Shown: positions 1-7,667, numbered from the stretch's first letter. The stretch: DNA of 19,856 nt from Nitrososphaerota archaeon (GCA_027314685.1 DAHVAI010000298.1:1-19856); one strand, 5' to 3'. Made by a program: numbers and translations. The notes: generated by a model not told the origin, from the letters alone.

Positions 1-1
1 T

Positions 2-544
2 AGAGCAAAAGTCAGAGTTAACGAAACCGCATTACTAGTCGGCATGGGTGGATTGGCACTTACGGGCCTGCAGATATTGAAAGCAGCTGGAGCGAGAGTA
101 ATTGCAGTTTCTAGGACTCAAAGCAAGCTTGACATGGCAAAACAACTGGGTGCGGATCTGATCATCAATACCACTAACGATGACGGAGTAGAAAAAGTGA
201 AGAGCTTCACGGATGGTTATGGTGTCGATCATGTTTTCGACTTTGTAGGTTCTGGGGAGAGTGTTGTTCGTGATGGGAAATATGTGAGACGCAGTGGCAA
301 TGTCTTGCTACTAGGATACCAGCCGGGAAACCAGACGATACCAGTGTCGACTGTCCGCGGTTTCCTCTACATGGGTGGTTCGAACAACGGCACAAGAAAG
401 GACCTTCGCGATGTTGTGCGCCTTGCTTCTGAAGGCAAAATCAGGTCCATAGTGACAAAGGCCTATTCACTCAATCAGGTCAATGAAGCATTGAACCTCT
501 TAGCAAATGGCGAGGTAACCGGTAGATTAGTCCTGAAATTTTAA
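2..544 (+). CDS. Zinc-type alcohol dehydrogenase (MDR family), C-terminal part, cut by the window edge
   Basis: The reading frame is open to the first base, so the gene begins outside the window; the ATG at 44 is internal. What remains is the NAD(P)-binding Rossmann domain and the C-terminal part of a medium-chain dehydrogenase. A glycine-rich GMGGLALTG motif is encoded at about 41-67, where other MDR enzymes have GxGxxG. It is followed by a strand and an ISR-like segment (VIAVSR) that would contact the coenzyme ribose. The end (NEALNLLANGEVTGRLVLKF) is a typical MDR C terminus. Zinc ligands would be upstream and cannot be checked. Known family role: reversible oxidation of alcohols to aldehydes or ketones. 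It converges on the ThDP enzyme with a 13-bp gap. A second, intact MDR gene lies at 18652. The family call is firm; the substrate is unknown. Confidence 0.88.
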   Translation, partial: RAKVRVNETALLVGMGGLALTGLQILKAAGARVIAVSRTQSKLDMAKQLGADLIINTTNDDGVEKVKSFTDGYGVDHVFDFVGSGESVVRDGKYVRRSGNVLLLGYQPGNQTIPVSTVRGFLYMGGSNNGTRKDLRDVVRLASEGKIRSIVTKAYSLNQVNEALNLLANGEVTGRLVLKF

Positions 545-557
545 CTGACGCACATTA

Positions 558-2315
558 TCAATACGCCGAGACACCTTCCTCTTTTACTAGCACGTCACTA
601 GCCATGTGCGTAGAGGTGCAGTCAGACGGATCGGTCATTACTTCTACCACGCAGACAGAATCATAGTTGACAGCTTCTTTGAGAGCAGACCCTACCTCAC
701 TCGTTTTTTCCACTCTCAATCCTTTACATCCGAATGATTCTGCAACCTTCGCGTAGCTCAGATCTTGCGAATAGTTTGACGAAAGGTAGCGGGCTCCAAA
801 TTTTTCTTCCTGTATTAGTTTCATCCAAGCAAGGGAATTGTTGTTTAACACAACTACAGGAAGCGCTAGACCCATTCGCCGAGCTGTCTCAAGCTCTGCA
901 ATATGGTATCCGAATCCACCGTCTCCAGTTACCGAAATTACCTTGCTATTATCTTGGCATGCTATGGCAGCGCCGATTGCGAGCGGAAGAGCTGTCTCAG
1001 TACCTGCCATGCCTCTTCCTTGAATGAAACGGCAAGATTTTCCACTTTCCAATACGTCGTAGAAACAACCAGCGAATGCCCCAGAGAAACTCCCACTTGA
1101 TACTATTATGCTCTTGCGAGGTAGAACTTTCTGGATCTCTTTGAAAACAAGCGCGGTTCTTATCGGCTCTGAGTTATTAGAGGCGAGACTGTCGAATGTT
1201 GAAACCCATCCCGCTCTGAGCGCTTTAATCCGTTCCAACCATGGGCTAGAGCCGAGAAAATTCTTCTTCCTGCCTTTCTGAAGTAACGCATCTAGGATGT
1301 CTCGCAGTGCCAACTTCACATCGGCGAGAATCGAAACCTCCTCTTTGTAGTTCTTGCCAAACTCCGATGGATCGACGTCAATACGAACTATCTTTGTCCG
1401 TGCTGGATCTATGAGAGTCCAGTTGTTCGTTGAGACTTGTGCGAATTTTGTCCCTAATGCGAGGATTAGATCCGCTTCCCTTAGCGCTTTGTTTGCACTT
1501 GGTCGATACCCTTGACGGCCAGAGCAACCTAAGCTGAGAGGGTGGTCTTCCTGAATAATGCCCTTCGAAGTGAGCGTTGTAACGACAGGAGCACCGATCA
1601 ATTCTGCGAGTGCACGCACTTCCTCGAATGCTTGACTCATCATCGAGCCACCACCTGCGAAGATTACCGGGCGCGAACTGGAATCGATCAAGGAGATTAC
1701 TTTTGAAACTTCATCTGAGGTTGGTCGCGATCTAAGGCTCGGAAACCTAGTATACGAATCTTCTACTGAAAGATCGAATGAAGAATTATATGAATCGCCT
1801 TCAGTTCCCTCAAGAATATCCTGGGGTAGATCGACATGAACTGGGCCGGGGCGCCCTGATGTTGCTAGCCGAAACGCCTTTCTCACAACTTCTGGTATAT
1901 CCAGAGTGTTCTTTGGCTTCAAACTTTCCTTGACGAACGAATCGTAGAGCTTGGTATGATCTAGCTCCTGTGATGCGCCTTTCCCAACCCATTTTGTCAC
2001 AATATCACTTGTCAAAACGATAACCGGAGTCGAACTTGCCCAAGCTTCTATTACGGAAGGTAGCATGTTTGCAGCGCCAGGGCCGGCTGTACCGTCAACC
2101 ACTCCGGGCTGGAAAGTCACCTTAGAATAGCCAATCGCCATCAGAACGCTTGATTTCTCGTCCCGGACGAGAACATGTCGTAATTTTGGCTCTAGTTTTG
2201 CGATACCATCGTAGAAGGATAGTGTTTGTCCACCAGGAACGCCAAATACAAATCTTGTTCCGTAATTTGACAGAAGCTCTGCAAGAGCCTCTCCACCGTT
2301 TCTTTGCATGTTCAT
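558..2315 (-). CDS. Thiamine-diphosphate-dependent enzyme, acetolactate synthase-like
   Basis: 585 aa, the usual length of the acetolactate synthase/oxalyl-CoA decarboxylase/benzoylformate decarboxylase superfamily. The N-terminal pyrimidine-binding domain is at about 1-170, with FGVPGG at 24-29, the proton-relay glutamate at E53 and GTAGPGAANM at 75-84. The central domain is at about 195-345. The C-terminal ThDP-binding domain has GDG at 464-466 and NNN at 491-493, the standard GDG-x(25)-NN cofactor motif. The residue before E53 is Asp (RDE) where acetolactate synthases usually have His (RHE). No small regulatory subunit (ilvN/ilvH) or other branched-chain genes are nearby, so a catabolic role is more likely than valine synthesis. 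ATG 2315 is preferred; a T-rich TATA-like stretch at about 2340-2347 would place the transcript start next to it. A second in-frame ATG is at 2309. It could decarboxylate or ligate a 2-oxo acid, or act like a sulfoacetaldehyde acetyltransferase; substrate not assigned. Confidence 0.9.
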   Translation of the reverse strand: MNMQRNGGEALAELLSNYGTRFVFGVPGGQTLSFYDGIAKLEPKLRHVLVRDEKSSVLMAIGYSKVTFQPGVVDGTAGPGAANMLPSVIEAWASSTPVIVLTSDIVTKWVGKGASQELDHTKLYDSFVKESLKPKNTLDIPEVVRKAFRLATSGRPGPVHVDLPQDILEGTEGDSYNSSFDLSVEDSYTRFPSLRSRPTSDEVSKVISLIDSSSRPVIFAGGGSMMSQAFEEVRALAELIGAPVVTTLTSKGIIQEDHPLSLGCSGRQGYRPSANKALREADLILALGTKFAQVSTNNWTLIDPARTKIVRIDVDPSEFGKNYKEEVSILADVKLALRDILDALLQKGRKKNFLGSSPWLERIKALRAGWVSTFDSLASNNSEPIRTALVFKEIQKVLPRKSIIVSSGSFSGAFAGCFYDVLESGKSCRFIQGRGMAGTETALPLAIGAAIACQDNSKVISVTGDGGFGYHIAELETARRMGLALPVVVLNNNSLAWMKLIQEEKFGARYLSSNYSQDLSYAKVAESFGCKGLRVEKTSEVGSALKEAVNYDSVCVVEVMTDPSDCTSTHMASDVLVKEEGVSAY

Positions 2316-2338
2316 TGGGGTGGAATGGCTATCAGATA

Positions 2339-2390
2339 GGAAAAAAGATTATGCAGAAAGTTGAGAAAAAGAGGAGGGGACTATCCGGAG
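2339..2390 (-). terminator. Pyrimidine-rich stretch, possible transcription stop for the binding-protein gene
   Basis: Read on the minus strand, this stretch between the substrate-binding-protein gene and the ThDP enzyme gene is almost all C and T, with runs of five and six T. Archaeal RNA polymerase commonly stops at T-rich tracts without a hairpin. Its 5'-most T run also doubles as the weak TATA-like element of the downstream ThDP gene. Position and composition are seen; the function is inferred. Confidence 0.35.
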
Positions 2391-2424
2391 AACTAGCCGG
2401 GTAGTCAAGTGCCGAGATTAGTTA

Positions 2425-2442
2425 GTAGCTACGCGCAGCTAC
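2425..2442. repeat. Small inverted repeat at the 3' end of the substrate-binding-protein gene
   Basis: GTAGCT and AGCTAC flank a six-base loop, overlapping the TAG stop codon at 2429-2431. Six perfect base pairs with a small loop could form a hairpin at the mRNA end. It may help stabilise or end the transcript, together with the pyrimidine-rich tract downstream. Arms this short also arise by chance. Confidence 0.3.
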
Positions 2443-3637
2443 CTACAGAGCCCAACCCACTTGGGACATTGTTTGATATGTAGCTCTCAATTTGAGGCGT
2501 CATCCACGATGAACTCGAACAATATGTGTATGGTCCTAGTTCTTGTAGCGCCTGTTGTTCAAAGTACTTGTTGACTACACCATAAGGCGTCACTGACGAG
2601 TTTGCAACTGGGCTTTTGATGTTACCTACTAATACGAAATACGCCTGAGTGGCTGCATACATCCCTGTGACATTGGCGCTACCCTGCAAATTGAATGCTC
2701 CATATGGCCAGTATGTGTAGTGAGCTGGGTAGAATGTCGAGGTGAACTGGATCTCGGATGGTGACGTCAGTGGTAACTGACCTTCAGCAAATGTGACCAG
2801 CGCTGCAGGGTTTGAAATGAAGTAGCGCTGCGCCTCGATTATCGCTTTGATGAACATAACGATGATCTTCGTGTTGGCGACTCCATTGGTCGAGCTCTGG
2901 AGCCAGCTATCTCTTACTGCAAAGCAGTTGTCGTACACAGTGTTTGGCGCGTAGAACATGACATGGAATGGGCCACCGTTTGCAGTGGTGTTCGCGCTAC
3001 CCATAAAATCAGATAGGATGAAGTCATCAACGACGATCGCTCCTGCATTTTTGGTTATCAGGTCATGTACTCTCGCAATGTTGCCTCCAACATTCCTTAG
3101 CAAGACACTGCCAGGAGCCGGACTTGAAGCATCCTGGGTCACATTAATACCAGATTGGTGGAACCAGTATAGGTCTAACGCACGTGTGCTTGACCCTGGG
3201 CCAAAATCATCAATAGCTTTGCCTATCAACTGCGATGGTTGGGTGAACCCTTGTCCGGCAATCATCAAAAACACACCTGCAATTGCGTAAGAGGTGACGC
3301 ATGTTGTTTGTTCGCCTTGTGCAGGACCTAGCCCCATAGTTTGTGAACTGGTGTCAAACGAAATATCCGTTTGACCAGATATCAGCCCTTTGTAGGATAA
3401 CGGCGGAGCATCATAGAACGTTGATGCAACATGAATGCCTTCGGGAGCCAGAATATTGTTGTAAGCGTACTGGTCGGTAACATCGCTTTCGTCAAGCGAA
3501 TCTGGATAACCGACTGTTAAGCTGACATTCAATCCAGAACTAGCTGCTGGAACATTAACCATCGCTGCATAAGCAAGCGTACCAGCCAAGATCACGGCTA
3601 TTATTATTGGGGCAACTCTGATTGCTGACAAGGGCAA
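2429..3637 (-). CDS. ABC transporter substrate-binding protein, NMT1/THI5-like (nitrate/sulfonate/taurine class)
   Basis: 402 aa. Residues 8-25 form one hydrophobic segment that acts as a signal peptide or membrane anchor; no lipobox cysteine follows. The mature part has the class II binding-protein signature: an early GYP strand (43-45), GLISGQTDISFDTSSQTMG (84-102, matching the family's 'GQ.DIAFG....L' pocket element), and LIGKAIDDFGPGSST (137-151, like 'L.GK.I...G.GS'). At least five NxS/T sequons (for example N37, N165) suit a glycosylated extracellular archaeal protein. It would capture the solute for the ATPase and permeases encoded at 5063-7612. It lies 60 bp downstream of the ParB-like regulator gene and has its own TATA box. 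The start is TTG at 3637; a second in-frame TTG at 3631 fits the promoter equally well. The ligand is not predictable from sequence. Confidence 0.87.
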   Translation of the reverse strand: MPLSAIRVAPIIIAVILAGTLAYAAMVNVPAASSGLNVSLTVGYPDSLDESDVTDQYAYNNILAPEGIHVASTFYDAPPLSYKGLISGQTDISFDTSSQTMGLGPAQGEQTTCVTSYAIAGVFLMIAGQGFTQPSQLIGKAIDDFGPGSSTRALDLYWFHQSGINVTQDASSPAPGSVLLRNVGGNIARVHDLITKNAGAIVVDDFILSDFMGSANTTANGGPFHVMFYAPNTVYDNCFAVRDSWLQSSTNGVANTKIIVMFIKAIIEAQRYFISNPAALVTFAEGQLPLTSPSEIQFTSTFYPAHYTYWPYGAFNLQGSANVTGMYAATQAYFVLVGNIKSPVANSSVTPYGVVNKYFEQQALQELGPYTYCSSSSWMTPQIESYISNNVPSGLGSVGSCA

Positions 3638-3654
3638 ACCTGCGTAATAATGTG

Positions 3655-3665
3655 AAATATAAAAA
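3655..3665 (-). promoter_or_regulatory. TATA-like promoter of the substrate-binding-protein gene
   Basis: On the minus strand this reads TTTTTATATTT, centred near 3659-3660. The archaeal spacing of 26-27 bp puts the transcript start near 3633, right at the alternative TTG codons 3637 and 3631. This implies a leaderless mRNA, made independently of the upstream regulator gene. Confidence 0.6.
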
Positions 3666-3697
3666 CCTTGATATCGGAAGCGCTTAAGATTAAGTTG

Positions 3698-4876
3698 TTA
3701 GGGCTCTACCATCATTGAGCTGTGTATGAAGCCTGAAGGTAAACCGGCTTGAGCGGGGGACTTTTCGACATCCTGCCTTGACCAATGCTCATGTCGTATC
3801 TTCCAGGATTCGTCCTTCTTGCATAACACGATAGTGCCTCTCAGCATTATCCTCCGTAAATTACGAAAATACTTTCCAGTGTATAGAACACTAAGTGTCG
3901 CTAGGGCAACCTCGCCGAGGATTTCTATCTTGAGATTTCTTATCTTCATGGTGAGATCTGGAGCTATCTCGTGAAACCACTTGCGTTCTTTCAGAACGGC
4001 ATCAGAACCTTCAAACCGTCCAAAGGGAGGAAACGCGCTGTAGATGCTGAAACCCTCCTCAAAGAGGTGCGTATTTCGATAAGAATCGAAATCACCCTTG
4101 TGCGGGAGCCTGAATTCGTCCAGAATGACTTTGGTTATCTTTTCCATTTCGTCATTCTGTCCTGCTACCTGCTTTGTGTTTAATCCACTAATTGTACGAA
4201 TTTCTCCCGAATTCCTGTTCTCTGCGAAATCATTTCGGCTATCTTCGATTGCAAACCAGCTGCGTAGTCTACTCGTCATATTTGTAAGTTCCTTTACTGA
4301 AAGTTGATCACGTACTATCATGAATACTAAGTCTGTTTTTGCATTTTCGTCGTCTACCCTGGACAGGATTCTAGCATGATGCTCCGTTATCTTCTGCAAA
4401 GCGGACTGAAGTTTGGGATTTGAAGAAAGGAAGGATGAACTGAAGAGTCTCAGCATACTGACGTAATTGGACACATGTTGCTTCGAAATGCCAACTATCT
4501 GACCAATTTCGTCATACGTCTTTCCAAACTCTTTGTTCATCCTTTCAAAGGTTAGGGCCTTTTCGTAATCCGAAAGATCTTCATGCTCGACGTTTTCAAC
4601 TAACGATTCTACCATCATTTCTTGCTCGGAACATTTCACAACTTCAGCGCGTATTGTCTTCCAACCGAGCTTTCGTGCGGCCATCACGCGTCTGTGTCCG
4701 AATACCAACTCGTATTTTCCGAGATGATCCGGGCTAGGGCGAACCTTTACTACAGATAATTGACCGTTTGAACTCAATGATTGCGCTAATCTATCGATAA
4801 CGGAATTGTGGTAGTTTTTCCGTGAATTGTAGGGGTTCTCTACTAACGCCGACAGCTGGACCTCCTGTATAGCCAT
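3698..4876 (-). CDS. ParB-type DNA-binding regulator fused to an NTF2/SnoaL-like ligand-binding domain
   Basis: 392 aa. The N-terminal half is a full ParB/Srx-type module: a box I-like NPYNSRKNY (14-22), the nucleotide-binding box II GHRRVMAARKLG (60-71), box III ENVEHEDLSDYE (94-105), and a helix-turn-helix at about 120-143 (YDEIGQIVGISKQHVSNY). After an alpha-helical stretch (150-210) and a polar linker (211-242) comes a C-terminal domain at about 243-368. Its helix, strand pattern and closing WKIRHEHWS (358-366) match SnoaL_3/NTF2-like proteins, which form a cone-shaped ligand pocket. ParB proteins normally end in a dimerisation domain instead. No parA is adjacent, so chromosome segregation is unlikely. 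The gene is divergent from the ABC ATPase, upstream of the binding protein, and next to an 18-bp palindrome. I infer a transcriptional regulator that senses the transported compound. ATG 4876 agrees with a leaderless promoter at 4901-4910. Confidence 0.87.
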   Translation of the reverse strand: MAIQEVQLSALVENPYNSRKNYHNSVIDRLAQSLSSNGQLSVVKVRPSPDHLGKYELVFGHRRVMAARKLGWKTIRAEVVKCSEQEMMVESLVENVEHEDLSDYEKALTFERMNKEFGKTYDEIGQIVGISKQHVSNYVSMLRLFSSSFLSSNPKLQSALQKITEHHARILSRVDDENAKTDLVFMIVRDQLSVKELTNMTSRLRSWFAIEDSRNDFAENRNSGEIRTISGLNTKQVAGQNDEMEKITKVILDEFRLPHKGDFDSYRNTHLFEEGFSIYSAFPPFGRFEGSDAVLKERKWFHEIAPDLTMKIRNLKIEILGEVALATLSVLYTGKYFRNLRRIMLRGTIVLCKKDESWKIRHEHWSRQDVEKSPAQAGLPSGFIHSSMMVEP

Positions 4877-4900
4877 CGCAATCGCTCACGGATAAATCAC

Positions 4901-4910
4901 CGTTAAAAAC
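4901..4910 (-). promoter_or_regulatory. TATA-like promoter of the ParB-NTF2 regulator gene
   Basis: The minus strand reads GTTTTTAACG, centred near 4905. The predicted transcript start is about 4879, three bases before the ATG at 4876, so the mRNA would be nearly leaderless. The spacing supports both the promoter and the chosen start codon. Confidence 0.55.
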
Positions 4911-4947
4911 CTTCATTGTTATTTTTAAGGCGAAAGAGGGGTCTTTC

Positions 4948-4965
4948 AGTATGCCCGGGCATACT
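4948..4965. promoter_or_regulatory. Perfect 18-bp palindrome, probable operator (parS-like) for the ParB-type regulator
   Basis: AGTATGCCCGGGCATACT is identical to its reverse complement over all 18 bases; the symmetry stops at the next pair (C/A). It lies in the 186-bp spacer between the divergent regulator and ABC-ATPase genes. It is centred about 78 bp upstream of the predicted regulator transcript start and about 100 bp upstream of the ATPase one. Known parS sites of ParB proteins are perfect or near-perfect palindromes of about 16 bp. The length, symmetry and place next to a ParB-type gene make it the best candidate binding site. Binding itself is inferred. Confidence 0.65.
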
Positions 4966-5025
4966 AAGAGCATGAATCATGGATTAATGATGATCGCATT
5001 AAAAGCATACCAGAATTTGACACGC

Positions 5026-5036
5026 TATATTTAAAG
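5026..5036 (+). promoter_or_regulatory. TATA box of the ABC ATPase-permease operon
   Basis: TATATTTAAAG is a strong archaeal TATA element. Its centre (5030-5032) predicts a transcript start at 5056-5058, five to seven bases before the TTG start at 5063. This is the clearest promoter in the window and would drive the ATPase and both permease genes. Confidence 0.7.
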
Positions 5037-5062
5037 GATTGAAGATGTGATACCGGTGCCAC

Positions 5063-5890
5063 TTGCAGACTATTCAAAAACAGCTTTTGGAAATAGGAGG
5101 GATACGGAAATCTTTCACGAAGAGAGGCCGCAAAGGGTTCTCTGAAAAAGTTGAGGTCCTCGGCGGAGTTTCTTTCGAGCTAAAGACAGGAACCTTCACA
5201 AGCATAATCGGCCCATCCGGTTGCGGAAAAACCACACTTCTACGTATTATCGATGGGTTGATTCAACCAGACGACGGACAAATAATTTTCAACGGACAGC
5301 CTGTTGAGAAACCACCAGAGAAGATGGGGTTTGTGTTTCAGAATTTTGGACTTCTCCCTTGGAGGACCGTGCAGAAGAATGTCGAGTTCGGATTAGAGCT
5401 GAAGGGCGTTGATCCAGTTACGCGCGCGGACGTTGCCAGAAAGTACATCCAAGTTGTAGGCCTTGCTGGTTTCGAGAACCACTACGTTCATGAAATATCT
5501 GGTGGCATGCAGCAGCGAGTTGGACTAGCTAGGGCGCTTTCCATTGACCCAGACGTATTGCTGATGGACGAACCATTTGCATCTGTGGATATGCAAACAA
5601 GAGAGATTCTGCAGCGGCAGCTTCTTCAAATTGTAAAGGGCACAGTTCCGAAGACGACACTTTTTGTCACTCATAATATCGATGAGGCAATCTATCTTTC
5701 TGACGAAATAGTCCTTCTAACAACAAGGCCTGGAATGGTGAAGGAGATAGTCAAGGTGAATCTGCCAAAGGATAGATGGACGTACGATCCTAGGTTGAAT
5801 CCTGAATATGCACGTTTGAGGAACTACTGCTGGAACTTCCTTGAGAAGGAGATCATGCAGAAAGGAGTGTTCGGTGCTGACCTTGCCTAG
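5063..5890 (+). CDS. ABC transporter ATP-binding protein (SsuB/TauB/NrtD type)
   Basis: 275 aa with every nucleotide-binding motif intact: Walker A GPSGCGKTT (50-58), Q-loop Q93 in FVFQNFGLLPW, signature ISGGMQ (145-150), Walker B VLLMDE (165-170), D-loop SVD and switch His H204 (FVTHNIDEA). The spacing and the QNFGLLPWRTV element are typical of the nitrate/sulfonate/taurine subfamily. The protein would power uptake on the inner face of the membrane with the two permeases encoded immediately downstream. The start must be TTG at 5063: the frame has a stop at 5048 (TGA) and no ATG or GTG between that stop and the conserved region. The TATA box at 5026 places the transcript start just before this TTG. 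Transport class is certain; the substrate is not. Confidence 0.93.
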   Translation: MQTIQKQLLEIGGIRKSFTKRGRKGFSEKVEVLGGVSFELKTGTFTSIIGPSGCGKTTLLRIIDGLIQPDDGQIIFNGQPVEKPPEKMGFVFQNFGLLPWRTVQKNVEFGLELKGVDPVTRADVARKYIQVVGLAGFENHYVHEISGGMQQRVGLARALSIDPDVLLMDEPFASVDMQTREILQRQLLQIVKGTVPKTTLFVTHNIDEAIYLSDEIVLLTTRPGMVKEIVKVNLPKDRWTYDPRLNPEYARLRNYCWNFLEKEIMQKGVFGADLA

Positions 5891-5921
5891 TTATCCGCAT
5901 AACAAGTGATGAGTGATCGCT

Positions 5922-6830
5922 ATGAGTGAAGATGCGTCTCGCAGAGCTGCCGTTTCAGAAACAGGTTACGCAGTCTCGTCTCAGGCATCGGAAACAAAGC
6001 GCAAAAGAAGGGAGTCTTCCACAATGAATTCTCTTCCAGGAAAAATCGTAATTTTCCTAATCAGCATCACAGTATTCGTCGTGATCTGGCAGGTACTTGC
6101 GACCGTACTTAACGATCAAGTGATTCTTGCACCACCGCTTTTGGTAGTTCAAACTCTTGCGTCGTTGTTGGCGGGAAATGTTCCCTTTGGTGCCGAAGGT
6201 ATTGGAAACATATACAGCCAAATTGGGACGACTGTCGAGTTAATCGTCATTGGTTATCTGATCAGCCTCGTCGGAATTCCAATTGGGATTGTGATGGGCC
6301 GGTGGAGATCAGCGGAGGGTATCATAGATCCATGGATCAATGCACTTTGGGCAATCCCAATGGTTGCACTTACTCCTTTGATCTATCCACTTACTGGTGG
6401 GACATTTAGTGCAGCTATCCTGGTCGTGGTTCTGATTTCAATCTTTACAATAATCGTTAACACCTACTCTGGTGTCAAGTACACTAGCAACTCACTTGCG
6501 GAAGTAGGTAAGACATACAATGCCTCCGAATTTCAATTCATGACCAAAATTGTGCTACCTGCCTCACTCCCAGAAATCGTGGCCGGAATGAGGCTCGGAC
6601 TAGGTCGAGCAGTCCTTGGAGCAGTCGTGGCAGAAGTACTTGTGACGTTCTCTTCCTTGGGCCAAGCTATGATTGCGTTTCAGGATCTGATAAACACTCC
6701 AGCTATGATGTCTATCGTATTCATCGTAGCGATTATAGGAATCGTCGCCCTTCAGACACCTAAACTAATAGAACACTATGCCTTCAAATGGAAAGAGACT
6801 GAAAGGATGCAAAGAGGGTTCTCGAGATGA
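5922..6830 (+). CDS. ABC transporter permease 1 (SsuC/TauC type)
   Basis: 302 aa from ATG 5922. A GTG nine bases upstream (5913) is in frame and would add three residues, but GTGATC at 5913-5918 looks more like a ribosome-binding sequence. The first 35 or so residues are a polar, charged cytoplasmic extension. Hydrophobic segments follow at about 42-63, 103-125, 140-158, 163-181, 232-250 and 262-280. The EAA-type coupling loop, which docks on the ATPase, is at about 192-226 (EVGKTYNASEFQFM...LP). DPWINALWAIP (136-146) is typical of the binding-protein-dependent permease family. The gene follows the ATPase by about 30 bp and overlaps the next permease by four bases (ATGA), indicating translational coupling. 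Confidence 0.91.
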   Translation: MSEDASRRAAVSETGYAVSSQASETKRKRRESSTMNSLPGKIVIFLISITVFVVIWQVLATVLNDQVILAPPLLVVQTLASLLAGNVPFGAEGIGNIYSQIGTTVELIVIGYLISLVGIPIGIVMGRWRSAEGIIDPWINALWAIPMVALTPLIYPLTGGTFSAAILVVVLISIFTIIVNTYSGVKYTSNSLAEVGKTYNASEFQFMTKIVLPASLPEIVAGMRLGLGRAVLGAVVAEVLVTFSSLGQAMIAFQDLINTPAMMSIVFIVAIIGIVALQTPKLIEHYAFKWKETERMQRGFSR

Positions 6831-7612
6831 GTACGGCCTATCGATACAGGTTTCCGATTATCGCTCTAACGGTTGTGGTCGCCGTTCTCATTTGGGAGGA
6901 AATGGCTGCGATAATTAACAACCCGAAAACCATCGCCTCACCTGCGGACTCTTTACACTGGTTCCGGGAGATGATTTACAATCCTGGAGTGCGCCATCTG
7001 GTGTTTACCGGGCTAGGACAAACGATGGCTGCAATCTTTGAGGGGTTTGCAATTGCTGTTGTTGTTGGAATACCTGTAGGATTTATGATGGGTAAGTACA
7101 TTCTAGTGGATCGATTTCTCGACCCATGGGTTAATGCATGGTATTCTATACCGGCTGTCGCTTTTGTTCCATTAACTATGAACTGGTTTGGTCAGAGCGG
7201 CACCGCGACGATAGTGATCGCATTTCTCATTGCCGTCTTTTCGATCATAATCAATGTTTACACGGGAGTTAAGAATGTAAGCAAGACGCTAGTTGAGCCG
7301 GGTATGTCATTTGGGGCAAACGGGACTCAGATGGCGTCAAAGATAATCCTTCCAGCAGCGTTACCCGACATTATGGTGGGTCTGCGCATGGGGCTAACCA
7401 GAGCGATAGATGGCGTCATTATAGCTGAGATGATATTCTCGGTGCTAGGTCTCGGCGGAGTTATTTTCGATGCCGCTGATAAGCTCGAATTGGGCCTTGC
7501 GTTGGACGGCGTAATCATACTAGCAATCATAAGCATAGCATTGAACGAGATTATGAAATATCTCAACAGAAGAGTCGTTTCCTGGAAAGAATCTGCCGCA
7601 ATGTCGCGCTAA
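6827..7612 (+). CDS. ABC transporter permease 2 (SsuC/TauC type)
   Basis: 261 aa. Its ATG overlaps the stop of permease 1 in an ATGA. Hydrophobic segments are at about 9-30, 66-90, 102-120, 126-147, 195-213 and 226-243. It has the same DPWVNAWYSIP element (99-109) and an EAA-type loop at about 155-190 (LVEPGMSFGANGTQMASKIILP). It is clearly related to, but much diverged from, permease 1 and lacks the long polar N terminus. Two unlike permeases imply a heterodimeric channel, whereas SsuC and TauC are normally homodimers of one gene product. It probably ends the operon: the following gene has its own TATA box and the spacer contains T-rich stretches. Confidence 0.91.
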   Translation: MSTAYRYRFPIIALTVVVAVLIWEEMAAIINNPKTIASPADSLHWFREMIYNPGVRHLVFTGLGQTMAAIFEGFAIAVVVGIPVGFMMGKYILVDRFLDPWVNAWYSIPAVAFVPLTMNWFGQSGTATIVIAFLIAVFSIIINVYTGVKNVSKTLVEPGMSFGANGTQMASKIILPAALPDIMVGLRMGLTRAIDGVIIAEMIFSVLGLGGVIFDAADKLELGLALDGVIILAIISIALNEIMKYLNRRVVSWKESAAMSR

Positions 7613-7667
7613 ATTATTCTGATCGGTTTAGTTTAAAGAAGGAGAATTAGGCCGATCTTGTATCAGA

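Noticed and set aside
558..2315. Biosynthetic acetolactate synthase (ilvB)
   Set aside because: Length and ThDP motifs fit, but there is no small subunit or other branched-chain gene nearby, and the catalytic region reads RDE. The symbol was left blank.
2958..3290. 110-codon plus-strand open frame
   Set aside because: Antisense to the middle of the substrate-binding-protein gene; no start signal and no family resemblance.
3698..4876. Chromosome or plasmid partition protein ParB
   Set aside because: No ParA-type ATPase is adjacent, the C terminus is an NTF2-like domain instead of a ParB dimerisation domain, and the neighbours are transporter genes.
7621..7657. GATCGG...CCGATC inverted repeat after the second permease gene
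   Set aside because: Only six base pairs with a 25-base spacer and no extension; too weak to call a terminator or operator, though the T-rich stretches in the spacer may end transcription.
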